NCBI GenBank assembly: GCA_004359425.1
Contig: PTEU01000002.1
Coordinates: 300,514 to 364,513, forward strand
Reading direction: 5' to 3'
DNA from: Ideonella sp. MAG2
Lineage (GTDB): Bacteria > Pseudomonadota > Gammaproteobacteria > Burkholderiales > Burkholderiaceae_C
Length of the DNA stretch: 64,000 nucleotides
The number at the start of each line of letters is the position of its first letter. Position 1 is the stretch's first letter. The notes under the pieces are model-generated. The model searched no databases and was not told the origin of the DNA. It saw only the letters and a program-made list of their open reading frames with translations. The position numbers and the translations under genes are program-made. Below are positions 25,676 through 35,058 of this stretch, one piece after another.

Positions 25676-27736
25676 ATGTCTGCCGCCACCCTGAACCCCG
25701 CCCAAATGGAAGCCGTGCATTACCTGGGCGGCCCTTGCTTGGTTTTGGCGGGGGCGGGCTCCGGCAAAACACGGGTGATCACCCACAAGATTGCCCGGCT
25801 CTTGCAGACTGGGCTGCACCCCAAACGCATCGCCGCCATTACTTTCACCAACAAAGCGGCGCTGGAGATGCGGGAGCGCGCCAAGTCCTTGGTTGGCCCC
25901 AAGGCCGCCAAAGACTTGGCCATCAGCACCTTCCATTCTCTGGGTGTGCGCATGCTGCGGGAGGACGGCGAAAAGCTGGGATTGAAGCCCAAGTATTCGA
26001 TCTTGGACTCGGACGATGTGCTGGGCGTGCTGCGTGATGCTGGCTCCTGCACCGACAACGCCTTGGCTCGGCAATGGCAGTGGACCATCAGCCTCTGGAA
26101 GAACCAGGGCTTGAACAGCAGCACGGCCATGGCTGCTGCCCAGAATGCCGATGAAGAGTTGGCCGCCAGGGTGATGGCCTTGTATGAGGAGCGCTTGGTG
26201 GCCTACCAGGCGGTGGACTTTGACGACCTGATCAGCCTGCCGCTCAAGCTGCTACGCAACCACGAAGAGGCCCGCCGCAAATGGCAAGACCTGTTCGCCC
26301 ATGTGCTGGTGGATGAATACCAGGACACCAACGTCGTGCAGTACGAACTGCTCAAGGCCTTGGTGGACCACCCGGATGAAGACCGGCGCGGCCGCTTTAC
26401 GGCCGTGGGTGACGACGACCAAAGTATTTACGGCTGGCGTGGTGCCACCATCGAGAACCTGAAGAGGCTGCCCGAGGACTTCCCGGCGCTGAAGGTCATC
26501 CCCTTGGAGCAAAACTATCGCTCCACCAGCTCGATTTTGCGGGCAGCCAATGCGGTGATTGCCGGCAACCCCAAGCTGTTTGAGAAAAAACTATGGAGCG
26601 ACCTGGGCGACGGCGAGCCGGTGCGGGTCTCAGAGTGCGACACCGAAGAGCACGAGGCGGAGCGCGCGGTGTCCTTCATCCAAGGCCTGCGTGGCAACGA
26701 TGGCCGCATCAAGTTCAGTGACTTCGCCATCCTCTATCGCACCAATTTCCAGGCGCGGACGTTTGAGAACAAACTGCGTGCGGCACAAATCCCCTACAAG
26801 GTCTCAGGCGGCCAGAGTTTTTTTGACCGCGCAGAGATCAAAGACCTCTGCTCTTGGCTGCGCCTGTTGGTGAACCAAGACGACGATCCCGCGTTCTTGC
26901 GCGCTGTCACCACGCCTAAGCGCGGTATTGGCCACCAAACTTTGGGGGCCTTGGGCGAGTTTTCAGCCAAGTGGAAAGTGAGCATGTTTGAGGCGCTGTT
27001 TTCGCAGAGCCTGTCCACCACACTGAGCAAAAAAGCGATTGACTCGCTGCATGAATTTGGCCGCTATGTGAACGACCTGGAATACAAAGCCCGCCACACG
27101 GTGGGCTCTGAAGACGCCCGCGCCGTGCTCACCACCTGGCTCACCGAGATCGACTACGAAAAGCACCTTTACGACAGCGAAGACAGCGAAAAGCTGGCCG
27201 CCTCGCGTTGGGGCAATGTGATGGACTTTGTGGACTGGGTGGCCAAGCGCTGCGACGGCGAGCTGAGCGAAGAAGGCGGCATCACCCAAGAGAGCGACAA
27301 GAAGAGCCTGCTGGAGGTGGCGCAAACCATCAGCGTCATCTTGAGCCTGGCCGAGCGCGGCGACGCCGAGCAAGACATGGTCACGCTGACCACTTTGCAT
27401 GCCTCCAAAGGGCTGGAGTGGCCGCATGTGGTGCTGGCCGGTGTGAACGAGGGCGTCTTGCCCTTTAAGAGCGACACCGAGGAGATGACGCCCGAGCGCT
27501 TGGAAGAAGAGCGGCGGCTGATGTATGTGGGCATCACCCGGGCTCAGCGCACCTTGGTGGTCAGCACCTTGCGCAGGCGTAAAAAGGGCCGGGAGATGGT
27601 GCCGGGCATTCCCAGCCGCTTCATCAAGGAGATGAAGCTGGACGAGGTCGGCAGCAAAGAAGACCCCAAGGACCGGCTCAAGCGCATACGCGCCGAACTG
27701 GCCGCCAAGACGGCGGGCGCACTGCCACCGGCCTGA
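25676..27736 (+). CDS. rep: ATP-dependent DNA helicase Rep (UvrD/Rep superfamily 1)
   Basis: Rep is a 3'-5' DNA translocase that helps the replisome pass protein blocks. The 686-aa length matches Rep (about 670) rather than UvrD (about 720). SF1A motifs appear in order: Q-motif LNPAQMEAV, Walker A AGAGSGKT (25-32), Ia AITFTNKAALEM, Walker B VDEYQDTN, III GDDDQSIYGWRGA, IV LEQNYRST, V VTLTTLHASKGLEW and VI EERRLMYVGITRAQ. The ATG at 25676 is taken although no strong Shine-Dalgarno is visible. Nothing around it is functionally linked. The 230 bases after it contain no gene. Confidence 0.93.
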   Translation: MSAATLNPAQMEAVHYLGGPCLVLAGAGSGKTRVITHKIARLLQTGLHPKRIAAITFTNKAALEMRERAKSLVGPKAAKDLAISTFHSLGVRMLREDGEKLGLKPKYSILDSDDVLGVLRDAGSCTDNALARQWQWTISLWKNQGLNSSTAMAAAQNADEELAARVMALYEERLVAYQAVDFDDLISLPLKLLRNHEEARRKWQDLFAHVLVDEYQDTNVVQYELLKALVDHPDEDRRGRFTAVGDDDQSIYGWRGATIENLKRLPEDFPALKVIPLEQNYRSTSSILRAANAVIAGNPKLFEKKLWSDLGDGEPVRVSECDTEEHEAERAVSFIQGLRGNDGRIKFSDFAILYRTNFQARTFENKLRAAQIPYKVSGGQSFFDRAEIKDLCSWLRLLVNQDDDPAFLRAVTTPKRGIGHQTLGALGEFSAKWKVSMFEALFSQSLSTTLSKKAIDSLHEFGRYVNDLEYKARHTVGSEDARAVLTTWLTEIDYEKHLYDSEDSEKLAASRWGNVMDFVDWVAKRCDGELSEEGGITQESDKKSLLEVAQTISVILSLAERGDAEQDMVTLTTLHASKGLEWPHVVLAGVNEGVLPFKSDTEEMTPERLEEERRLMYVGITRAQRTLVVSTLRRRKKGREMVPGIPSRFIKEMKLDEVGSKEDPKDRLKRIRAELAAKTAGALPPA

Positions 27737-27966
27737 TCGCGGGCTGGGCTGGGTGGCGGCCCATCATCCCGGCCGTATGAGGCCACACCATGAACTGGGA
27801 AGAGTTGGCAGTGCTGTGTTTCTAACGCATCAATGAAGCGGTGCCAGGCCACTTTAGTCGCGTCATCGCCTAGGAAACATTGCTTCACGCTGTAACTCGA
27901 CGGGGGCTGGATATGCTGCGGGCCCTGACGGTGTTGACGCCGCACTCCCTCATTCTGAAACCTACT

Positions 27967-28740
27967 ATGACACCCCTACACCTGACTCTTGGCGCGGTCT
28001 GCGCCTCGCTCTTCGCAAGCACCACCGCCCTGGCTGGCATGGTGACCGACAGCCACGGCAACGTGGGCTATGACACTGCTGCCGAATGTGACGCCGCCGT
28101 GGCGTCTGGCACAGCCAAGTTCTATACCTCCTTCACCCACAAGCCGCCGCTGAAGCGCGCGGGCGAGGTCAGCGTGAAGGCCATGCCCCTGAAAGACTTG
28201 CTCTTGCCTAGCGATGCAGCCAGTGCATTGAACTACACCGGCAAGGACTATGCGCGCGGGGCTTGTGACATTGGTGCGGGCCGCTCAGGTGGCCGTGATG
28301 GCGTGGCCAAAGAGCTGCAAGGCAAGTACGTGCCCTACAGCCCCGACATGATGGTCAATGTGTATTACGACAAGCAAGGCGTGCCGGTGCGCGCCTCGAT
28401 GAAGCAGTGCGACAACTGGTTCGGTGCTCGCCTGCCGCGCCCCATCCCCGCGCCGGTGCCTGTGGCCAAGCCGGCCCCCGCACCTGCCCCTGTGCCGGCT
28501 CCAGCCCCTGCCCCAGTGGTGCAAGCACCGCCGCCGCCTGTGGTGAAGGCACCTGTGGTGACACCAGCCCCAGTCGCTCCTGCTCCAGTGAAAGCTGCGG
28601 TGGTGGCGGCCAAGGGCGGCGTTGGCTGGACTGAGGTCTTGGGCGCGGCGGCGGTGATTGGCGTCGGTGCTGTGCTGTTGAACAGCGATGGCGACACGGG
28701 CACCACGGGCACCACCGGCACCACCGGCACGACCAACTGA
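27967..28740 (+). CDS. Secreted protein with Pro/Ala-rich linker and YjbE/GfcA-like Thr-rich tail
   Basis: The 257-aa protein starts with a signal peptide (LTLGAVCASLFASTTALA). Residues about 25-160 form a globular domain I do not recognise, with Cys at DTAAECDAAV, ARGACDIGAG and MKQCDNWFGA. A Pro/Ala/Val linker follows (about 160-220). The C-terminus GAAAVIGVGAVLLNSDGDTG followed by Gly-Thr-Thr repeats resembles the end of YjbE/GfcA, small Thr-rich proteins that open yjbEFGH/gfc operons. The next two genes are YjbF- and YjbGH-like, so this is probably the YjbE-position protein with an added N-terminal domain. The start at 27967 is chosen for its signal peptide; an in-frame TTG/ATG further upstream has no signal. 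Confidence 0.7.
   Translation: MTPLHLTLGAVCASLFASTTALAGMVTDSHGNVGYDTAAECDAAVASGTAKFYTSFTHKPPLKRAGEVSVKAMPLKDLLLPSDAASALNYTGKDYARGACDIGAGRSGGRDGVAKELQGKYVPYSPDMMVNVYYDKQGVPVRASMKQCDNWFGARLPRPIPAPVPVAKPAPAPAPVPAPAPAPVVQAPPPPVVKAPVVTPAPVAPAPVKAAVVAAKGGVGWTEVLGAAAVIGVGAVLLNSDGDTGTTGTTGTTGTTN
28699..28734 (+). repeat. Four 9-bp tandem repeats encoding Gly-Thr-Thr
   Basis: GGCACCACG/C is repeated four times with small third-base changes at the 3' end of the YjbE-like gene. Each copy adds Gly-Thr-Thr. Copy-number change would keep the frame, so length variation is possible without switching the gene off. Confidence 0.85.
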
Positions 28741-28764
28741 TCGCCCTGTTCTGAGAGGCCGCCA

Positions 28765-29412
28765 GTGAGAAGCAGTGCACTGGCCGCTGTGGCGGCAGGC
28801 CTGGTTTTGGCCGCATGCAGCCCGACCATGCGGGCAGGGCTGCAAACCCTGCAGGGGGCTTGGCCCCAGGCCAGCAGCGTGCGTGATGCGCCCTTGGACC
28901 ATCGCCTGGTCTATCTGCTGGTCACCCACCAAGGCCGCGAGGCCTTGATGGTGTGGTCGGGTGATGAGCCGGGGCCTCTGGGTCCGACCCGTGTGTGGGT
29001 GGGGGCGGATGGGGTGGTGCTGCGCACCCACCAGGGCCGCATGGTGGGGGTCTCTGAGCCCACCCGCAGTTGGCGGGTGGTGGCCCAAGCGCCCGTGCCC
29101 GGCCTGCCGCAGGGTGAACAACAAACTGTTGACCTCCAACCGGGCTACCGGCTTGGCTTGCAGCAGACCGTGGTGCGCATGCCTCTGCCTACGCCCCTGA
29201 GCGAGCCCAGCACCCTGGCTTTTCACGGCCCGGTCACAGGGTTGCAGTGGGAAGAAGAGAACGTGATGTCCGTGTCCGCGCGGTCGTCCCTTCAGGTTGG
29301 CCTGCTAGCCCGCAATGCCCAAGGCCAGGTGGTGTATGGCGAGCGCTGCCTGACCCCCGAGTGGTGCCTGAGTTGGCAGCCCTGGCCTCTTGACCGCCCG
29401 GGGCAGCGATGA
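28765..29412 (+). CDS. YjbF/GfcB-like lipoprotein of exopolysaccharide secretion
   Basis: The 215-aa product has a lipobox (GLVLAACS, Cys17) and so should be an outer-membrane-directed lipoprotein. Length and pattern, including RVWVGADGVVLRTHQGRMVG and GLQWEEENVMSVSARSS, match the YjbF/GfcB family, encoded in the yjbEFGH and group 4 capsule (gfc) operons. The GTG start at 28765 has GAGAGG upstream and lies 24 bases after the YjbE-like stop. It overlaps the following gene by 4 bases. The operon position strengthens the assignment. Confidence 0.82.
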   Translation: MRSSALAAVAAGLVLAACSPTMRAGLQTLQGAWPQASSVRDAPLDHRLVYLLVTHQGREALMVWSGDEPGPLGPTRVWVGADGVVLRTHQGRMVGVSEPTRSWRVVAQAPVPGLPQGEQQTVDLQPGYRLGLQQTVVRMPLPTPLSEPSTLAFHGPVTGLQWEEENVMSVSARSSLQVGLLARNAQGQVVYGERCLTPEWCLSWQPWPLDRPGQR

Positions 29413-32246
29413 AACGTTTAGCTTCACAGCGCCAGCCCGCTAGGCTCCGTGCCTCTTGCAGGCTCCGTTTAACACCCACCCTGCTGGCCTGGGCCCTTGC
29501 CTCCTCATTACACGCCCAAGAGCGGGCAAGCAGCGTGGTGCTGGAGCCGCCTGCTGGCCAGCGCTTAGGGGCTTGGCTGACCCAGCAGCATCCACAAGCC
29601 GCAGCCCAGGCCTTTGAGCCCGGCATTGCTTGGCAGAGTGCCCAGGCCCGCCTCCGCCAAGCCCAGGCCCGAGACGCCTTGCTGCAAGACCTTGCCAACT
29701 GGGCAGTGGTGAGCGCCGCCCGCCAAGCGCAGGCCACCCCGTTGCGGCAGTTGTTGCGTACCTTGCCAGTGACCGGCCGCCTACCGCTGGCCAGCAGCGA
29801 CCTCTGGCGCATGCAAACAGCCAACGGCCTGGAGCCACTGACCGAGGCGGGTGACAAAGTTGTTCTACCGTCACGCCCCAACCGGGTGCGGGTGCTGGGA
29901 GCCAGCGCGCAAGCCTGCGATGTCCAGGCGCAGGCCCAAACCCCGGCCCTGGATTACCTGCGTGCCTGTGGCCAGCAGGCCGATGCTGCATGGTTGATCC
30001 AGCCCGACGGTGCGGTGCAAGCCCTTGGCTTGGCGGCCTGGAACGCCCAAGCGCAAGCGGCCCCCGGCCCCGGCGCTTGGATCTGGGTTCCGCCCAACAT
30101 GCCCGACTGGCCCGAGTCCTTCAATGCCCGCATCGCCCAGGTGTTAGCAGAGCAGGGTGTGGCAGACGGGCCGCAGCCCCCCTTACCCCTGGGCGACCGC
30201 CCCAGCCCTTTGCCCACCGACCTGCCACAGAGCAACAATGACTGGGGCATGACGGGCCTGTTGCAAACCCCCACGGCCCGCTTCAGCCCTGCGGGGCAGG
30301 TGGCGCTCAGCGTCAGCCGGACCTGGCCCTACACCCAAACGACAGCCACGCTCAGCCCCTTTGACGGGCTGGAAGTGGGCGTGCGCTACACCCATGTGAG
30401 CAACAAGCTCTATGGCCCTTCGATTGCTGGGGACCAGGGCTATAAGGACAAATCCTCAGAGATCAAGCTGCGCCTGTGGGAAGAAGGCCCTTGGCGACCG
30501 GCCGTGGCCCTGGGCCTGCGGGACCCAGGCGGCACAGGCCTGTTTGCAGGCGAATACCTGGTGGCGTCCAAACGCTGGGGCCGGTTTGACATGAGCTTGG
30601 GCCTGGGTTGGGGCTATCTCGGGGCTCGCGGCAACCTGCCCAACCCCTTGAGCATTCTGGGTCAACGCTTTAGCCAGCGCGTTCAGGCTGACACGGGCAG
30701 CGGCGGCACAGCCCACCTCGGCAGCCTGTTCACCGGCCGCACGGCGCTGCTGGGCGGCGTGCAATGGCACACGCCCTGGGAGGGCTTGGTGCTGAAGGCA
30801 GAGTTAGATGGCAATCACTACCAACAGGAGCCTTTGTCGAATGACCTCGGGCCGATACGCAGCCCGATCAATGTGGGCTTCAGTTGGCAGCGCGGGCCTC
30901 TCACGCTCAGCGCAGGCTTGGAGAGAGGACAGCGCTGGATGTTGGGGCTGAGCCTGCACACCCAGGTGGCGCAGCTCAGCCGCGCCAAGCGCAACGAACC
31001 GGCACCTTGGCCCCTGTTGCGCCCGGCACCCAGCGCCAACACCAACCCGCCCTCCTCACCCACTGCCGACGCTGACGGCCCCTCTGCCGATACGCTCGAC
31101 GCCCTGGCGGCCCAGGCTGGGTGGCCGCTGCGCCGGGCTTGGCAGGAGGGCGAGGCCTGGGTGGTGGAGTTTGACAACAGCCAGGGCCACTCGCTGCCCG
31201 AGCGCCTGGAGCGCGCCATGGCCGTTGTGCATGACCGTGCCCCCGAGCACATTGCCAGGGTGCGCTTTGTGCTGCTGCAACAAGGCGTGGCTGTGAGCAG
31301 CCGCCAGGTCGACCGTGTGGCCTGGGCGCAGGCACGCTGGTCCTGGCAGGGGCAAGCGCCCCAGTGGCAGGCCAGCGTCCAGCCGCTGCAAACCCCAGCA
31401 GCGCCAGCCGTGCCTGCGGCTTTGAAGCCCCAACCCCAAGGCGGCGTGAGCCTGGGCTACCAACAGCATGTGGGCGGGCCGGATGGCTACCTCTACGCGC
31501 TGAGCGCACGGGCGCAAGGGCAGTGGCCGTTGTGGCCGGGCGCATGGGCTCAGGGCACGGTTCAGTTGCGTTTGCTGGACAACTACGACCGCTACCGCTA
31601 CACCGCCCCCAGTGAGCTGCCGCGAGTCAGAACCCTGGTGCGGGAATACCTGACCGACAGCCGGGTGACCGTGCCCTATGCCCAACTGACTCAAATTCAC
31701 CGCTGGGGTGAAGACCTGTTTGGCATGGCCTATGTGGGGGCCTTGGAGCCCATGTTCGCGGGCGCGGGCGGTGAGCTCTTATGGCGTCCTCAGGGCGGCC
31801 ACTGGGCGCTGGGCGTCGATGTCAACCGCGTGGCCCAGCGCGACTTCGGGCAGGGCACCGGCTTGCGCAACTACCGCGTCAGCACCGGCCACGCCACGGC
31901 CTACTGGAACACGGGCTGGCAGGGCCTGGAGGCCAAAGTGTCGGTGGGCCAATACCTGGCTGGTGACCGTGGTGCCACCGTCGAGGTGTCGCGCCGGTTT
32001 GCCAACGGCACCCGCATCGGGGCTTGGGTGACCAAGACCAATGTGTCCTCAGCCGCCTTTGGCGAAGGCAGTTTCGACAAAGCGGTGTATGTGTCGATTC
32101 CCTTTGACACCTTTTTGTCCGCCTGGTCCACCCAGACCATGAACCTGGCTTGGCAGCCTCTGATCCGCGACGGTGGCGCACGCCTGAACAAGCTGCACAC
32201 GCTGTGGAACTTGACCGGCAGCCGCGACCCGCGTGCCTGGGAGTGA
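29409..32246 (+). CDS. YjbG-YjbH (GfcC-GfcD) fusion, outer-membrane exopolysaccharide protein
   Basis: The 945-aa protein has a signal peptide (TPTLLAWALASSLHAQ). Residues about 45-255 are GfcC/YjbG-like, with GQRLGAWLTQQHP, VTGRLPL, NRVRVLGA and a closing WIWVPPN. From about 275 it is YjbH/GfcD-like: NNDWGMTGLLQTPTARF, FDGLEVGVRYTHVSN, YKDKSSEIKLRLWEEG, LRDPGGTGLFAGEYLVASKR, and late beta-strands such as GNGTRIGAWVTKTNVS-type text and FVDKA-like FDKAVYVSIPFDTFLS. YjbH members are predicted outer-membrane beta-barrel proteins. In E. coli these are two genes; here they are one. It probably helps release or surface-anchor a polysaccharide. ATGA overlap with the YjbF gene. Confidence 0.85.
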   Translation: MKRLASQRQPARLRASCRLRLTPTLLAWALASSLHAQERASSVVLEPPAGQRLGAWLTQQHPQAAAQAFEPGIAWQSAQARLRQAQARDALLQDLANWAVVSAARQAQATPLRQLLRTLPVTGRLPLASSDLWRMQTANGLEPLTEAGDKVVLPSRPNRVRVLGASAQACDVQAQAQTPALDYLRACGQQADAAWLIQPDGAVQALGLAAWNAQAQAAPGPGAWIWVPPNMPDWPESFNARIAQVLAEQGVADGPQPPLPLGDRPSPLPTDLPQSNNDWGMTGLLQTPTARFSPAGQVALSVSRTWPYTQTTATLSPFDGLEVGVRYTHVSNKLYGPSIAGDQGYKDKSSEIKLRLWEEGPWRPAVALGLRDPGGTGLFAGEYLVASKRWGRFDMSLGLGWGYLGARGNLPNPLSILGQRFSQRVQADTGSGGTAHLGSLFTGRTALLGGVQWHTPWEGLVLKAELDGNHYQQEPLSNDLGPIRSPINVGFSWQRGPLTLSAGLERGQRWMLGLSLHTQVAQLSRAKRNEPAPWPLLRPAPSANTNPPSSPTADADGPSADTLDALAAQAGWPLRRAWQEGEAWVVEFDNSQGHSLPERLERAMAVVHDRAPEHIARVRFVLLQQGVAVSSRQVDRVAWAQARWSWQGQAPQWQASVQPLQTPAAPAVPAALKPQPQGGVSLGYQQHVGGPDGYLYALSARAQGQWPLWPGAWAQGTVQLRLLDNYDRYRYTAPSELPRVRTLVREYLTDSRVTVPYAQLTQIHRWGEDLFGMAYVGALEPMFAGAGGELLWRPQGGHWALGVDVNRVAQRDFGQGTGLRNYRVSTGHATAYWNTGWQGLEAKVSVGQYLAGDRGATVEVSRRFANGTRIGAWVTKTNVSSAAFGEGSFDKAVYVSIPFDTFLSAWSTQTMNLAWQPLIRDGGARLNKLHTLWNLTGSRDPRAWE

Positions 32247-32295
32247 ATGCCCCTGCGGGCTGCGCAAGCGGGTTGGTGGCCCGACAATGGCGTCC

Positions 32296-32952
32296 ATGAA
32301 AATCGATCTCGTCTCCGATGTGGTCTGCCCCTGGTGTGTGGTGGGCTTGAAGTCTTTGGACATCGCCCTACAACGCTTGGGCCCGAGCTTTGAACCTGTT
32401 GAGCTGAGCTTTCAGCCCTTTGAGCTGAACCCTCAAATGCCACCCGAAGGCGAGGACATCACCGAGCACTTGGCGCGCAAATACGGCCTGAACGCCGAGC
32501 AAGTGAAAACCAACCAATTGAACATTCGCGAGCGTGCGGCAGCGGTGGGCTTTGACTTCCGCATGGACAAACGCAGCCGCACCTGGAACACCTTTGATAC
32601 CCACCGCCTGCTGCACTGGGCGCACGAGGTAAACCCCAGCAAGCAGCGCGCCTTGAAAGAAGCCTTGTTCAGCGCCTACTTCACCGAAGGGCTGAACCCC
32701 GGCAGCCACGAGGTGCTGCTGCGCCTGTGCGGCGAGGTAGGGCTGGACGGCGGCACCGCAGAAGCTATTTTGAACAGCGACCGCTATGCCACCGAGGTGC
32801 GCGAGGCCGAAGCGTTTTGGCAGCAAGCCGGCATTCGCTCGGTGCCGGCCTTCATCATCAACCGCAAGCACCTGATCTCTGGCGGGCAGCCACCGGAAGT
32901 GTTTGAACAGGCTTTGCGGCAAATTGCGGCCGAAAGCTCAGCCAAAGCTTGA
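32296..32952 (+). CDS. DsbA-family oxidoreductase (FrnE-like)
   Basis: The 218-aa protein begins KIDLVSDVVCPWCVVGLKSL, where CPWC is the CxxC of a thioredoxin-fold DsbA/FrnE domain. The helical insertion (about 45-150) and the cis-Pro region SVPAFIINRKHLISGGQP follow, as in FrnE and 2-hydroxychromene-2-carboxylate isomerase relatives. There is no signal peptide, so it acts in the cytoplasm, possibly in thiol-disulfide exchange. The start at 32296 is preferred over ATG 32287. The end overlaps the convergent glyoxalase-like gene by 15 bases. Confidence 0.88.
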   Translation: MKIDLVSDVVCPWCVVGLKSLDIALQRLGPSFEPVELSFQPFELNPQMPPEGEDITEHLARKYGLNAEQVKTNQLNIRERAAAVGFDFRMDKRSRTWNTFDTHRLLHWAHEVNPSKQRALKEALFSAYFTEGLNPGSHEVLLRLCGEVGLDGGTAEAILNSDRYATEVREAEAFWQQAGIRSVPAFIINRKHLISGGQPPEVFEQALRQIAAESSAKA

Positions 32953-33609
32953 CAGCGCGACCTCGCCACGCGGCGTGTTCAGCGTGACGCTGAGCGCTGC
33001 GCCGGGCAAAGCTTCGCGCTGTACGGCAGGCCGCAAGCGCAAGACTTGGGCGGCTTGGTCTGGCATGCCACGCACGGTCAGTTGCTTCAGGCTGATGCCG
33101 CTGTCGGGCATGGCGGCAGTGGGGTGTGGGCCGCTCCACTGGATGAGCGTGGGCACGGCGCCACCGGCCAGCGGCAAGCCGTCGTCGGCCACCACAATTT
33201 GCCACTCCAGCAAGCCCTGCGCCGTTTGGCGGCTGGCCCGCAGCGTGGGGCCAGGCTGAAAACGGCAGTTGATCAAGCCCCAGCGGTGCATGTCCACCAT
33301 GGCGGAACGCGCCACATAGCCCACCAACTCAGGCCCTTGATCGCGTAGCCGCGCCTGCAGCGCTGGCTGTTCCAAACCAAACCAACGCGCCCTGCCCGGA
33401 TCGGGCGCGGCCGGGTTGATGGCAATGATCTCGAGGTAGCACTGCGGTGCAGAGGCACTGCTGAGGTTGAGCAAGCGGTTGTGCGTGCCCATCAGCGCAT
33501 GCTCTCCACCCGGCAAGCTGGCCACCCCCAAGGTGGCCTCGCACCAAGCTGCACCTTGGGCCAGGCTGTCAGCAGCAATGACCAGATGGTCGATCTCAGT
33601 GTGTTGCAT
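32938..33609 (-). CDS. Glyoxalase-like (VOC superfamily) protein
   Basis: The 223-aa protein opens HTEIDHLVIAADSLAQGAAW, followed by LPGGEHALMGTHNRLLNL and CYLEIIAINP, the pattern of the Glyoxalase_3/VOC fold with a His and Glu that could bind a metal. The second half (LTVRGMPDQAAQVLRL) repeats the fold. Substrate unknown. It sits 7 bases after gshA on the same strand, so a link with glutathione chemistry is tempting but unproven. The ATG at 33609 is chosen; the longer ORF upstream lies inside gshA. Confidence 0.8.
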   Translation of the reverse strand: MQHTEIDHLVIAADSLAQGAAWCEATLGVASLPGGEHALMGTHNRLLNLSSASAPQCYLEIIAINPAAPDPGRARWFGLEQPALQARLRDQGPELVGYVARSAMVDMHRWGLINCRFQPGPTLRASRQTAQGLLEWQIVVADDGLPLAGGAVPTLIQWSGPHPTAAMPDSGISLKQLTVRGMPDQAAQVLRLRPAVQREALPGAALSVTLNTPRGEVALSSFG

Positions 33610-33616
33610 ACGGGAC

Positions 33617-34912
33617 TCAGTCGTAGACCTCGGCATTGGGGTCGGTGGCTTCCAACTCATAGGCCGCCGCCAACATGGCCAAGCGGCCGATGACACCGTA
33701 CATGTAGAAGCGGTTGGGGGCACTCGCCCCTGGCCGCTCACCCGGCTTGGGCAATTGGTGGCTGTTGGCAAAGGCCAAGGGCACAAAGCTGGCACCGGGG
33801 GCGTTGAGGTTTTCGTCAATACCCCGGTCCGCATGCACCCGGTAGAAGCCACCCACCACATAGCGGTCGATCATGTAGACCACGGGCTCCGCCACGGCAT
33901 CGTTGACGCGCTCATAGGTCGGCACCCCTTCTTGGATGATGACCTCGGTCACGGTTTGGCCGTCTTTCACCACGCCCATTTTGTTGCGGGTGCGGCGGCT
34001 GACTTCATCCAGCTCTTTGGCGTCGCGCACCGTCATGATGCCCATGCCATAAGTGCCATTGTTGGCCTTGACCACCACAAAGGGTTTGTCGGCAATGCCG
34101 TACTCTTTGTGCTTGCGGCGGATCTTGGTGAGCAGGGCATCGACCTGGGTTTGCACGCATTCCAGGCCAGTGCCCTCTTCCCAATTGACCTCGCCGCAAT
34201 GGGCAAACATGGGGTTGATCAACCACGGATCCATGCCCAAGAGCTTGGCGAATTTTTTGGCCACTTCTTCATAGCTGCGGAAGTGGTTGGTTTTGCGGCG
34301 CGTGGCCCAACCGGCATGCAGCGGCGGCAGCAGGTATTGCTCGTGCAAGTTCTCCAAAACCTTGGGCACACCGGCGGAGAGGTCGTTGTTGAGCAGAATC
34401 GTGCAAGGGTCAAAGTGCTTGAGCCCCAGGCGGCGCTTGCTGCGCACCAGCGGCTCCAGCGTCAGGCTAGAGCCATCGGGCAGCACCAGCGCCATGGGCT
34501 CGGTGATGGACTCATCCAAGGTGCCCAAGCGCACATTCAAACCCGCCTGGCCGAAGAGCTGCATCAGCCGCTGCAGGTTCATCAGATAGAACATATTGCG
34601 GGTGTGGCGCTCGGGGATGAGCAAGAGGTTCTTGGCCTCGGGGCAGATTTTTTCAATGGCCGCCATGGCCGCTTGCACGGCCAGCGGCAGCATCTCGGGG
34701 GTCAGGTTGTTAAAGCCGCCCGGGAACAGGTTGGTGTCCACCGGTGCCAGGCGATAGCCCGCGTTGCGAATGTCCACCGAGCTGTAGAAGGGTGGTGTGT
34801 GCTCCATCCATTCCAGCCGGAACCAGCGCTCGATGGCGGGCATGGACTCCAGAATGCGCTGCTCCAGCTCGTTGATGGGACCAGTGAGGGCGGTGACGAG
34901 ATGAGGAACCAT
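33617..34912 (-). CDS. gshA: Glutamate-cysteine ligase, betaproteobacterial type
   Basis: GshA joins glutamate and cysteine, the first step of glutathione synthesis. The 431-aa protein matches the gshA type found in beta- and acidithiobacilli, unrelated in detail to E. coli GshA. It begins MVPHLVTALTGPINELEQ and has LAPVDTNLFPGGFNNL, LLLIPERHTRNMFYL, TILLNNDLSAG, KANNGTYGMGIMTV and EVIIQEGVPTYERV. The start at 34912 is the conserved N-terminus; the ORF continues upstream without homology. Its neighbour on the same strand is the amtB-glnK pair further upstream, separated by a terminator. Confidence 0.92.
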   Translation of the reverse strand: MVPHLVTALTGPINELEQRILESMPAIERWFRLEWMEHTPPFYSSVDIRNAGYRLAPVDTNLFPGGFNNLTPEMLPLAVQAAMAAIEKICPEAKNLLLIPERHTRNMFYLMNLQRLMQLFGQAGLNVRLGTLDESITEPMALVLPDGSSLTLEPLVRSKRRLGLKHFDPCTILLNNDLSAGVPKVLENLHEQYLLPPLHAGWATRRKTNHFRSYEEVAKKFAKLLGMDPWLINPMFAHCGEVNWEEGTGLECVQTQVDALLTKIRRKHKEYGIADKPFVVVKANNGTYGMGIMTVRDAKELDEVSRRTRNKMGVVKDGQTVTEVIIQEGVPTYERVNDAVAEPVVYMIDRYVVGGFYRVHADRGIDENLNAPGASFVPLAFANSHQLPKPGERPGASAPNRFYMYGVIGRLAMLAAAYELEATDPNAEVYD

Positions 34913-34994
34913 GATGGCAAACCGAAGTAGGTGGGCACAGAAGGGCGATTCTTGCAGATCGGTTCGGGAAGCCCAGGTTTCAAGTCGCCCGCGC

Positions 34995-35029
34995 AAAAAA
35001 TCGGGGGAGGCCCTTGCGGGCACTCCCCC
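34995..35029 (-). terminator. Rho-independent terminator after amtB
   Basis: GGGGGAG and CTCCCCC form a 7-bp stem with an inner CCC/GGG pairing. On the reverse strand it is followed by GATTTTTTG (six A at 34995-35000 forward). It lies 30 bases past the amtB stop and insulates gshA from the amtB-glnK operon. Confidence 0.88.
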
Positions 35030-35058
35030 TTTTGGATTCGGACCTTGATCGGTGACGG

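Noticed and set aside
28699..28734. Phase-variable switch in the Gly-Thr-Thr repeats
   Set aside because: The unit is 9 bases, so gain or loss keeps the frame and only changes tail length.
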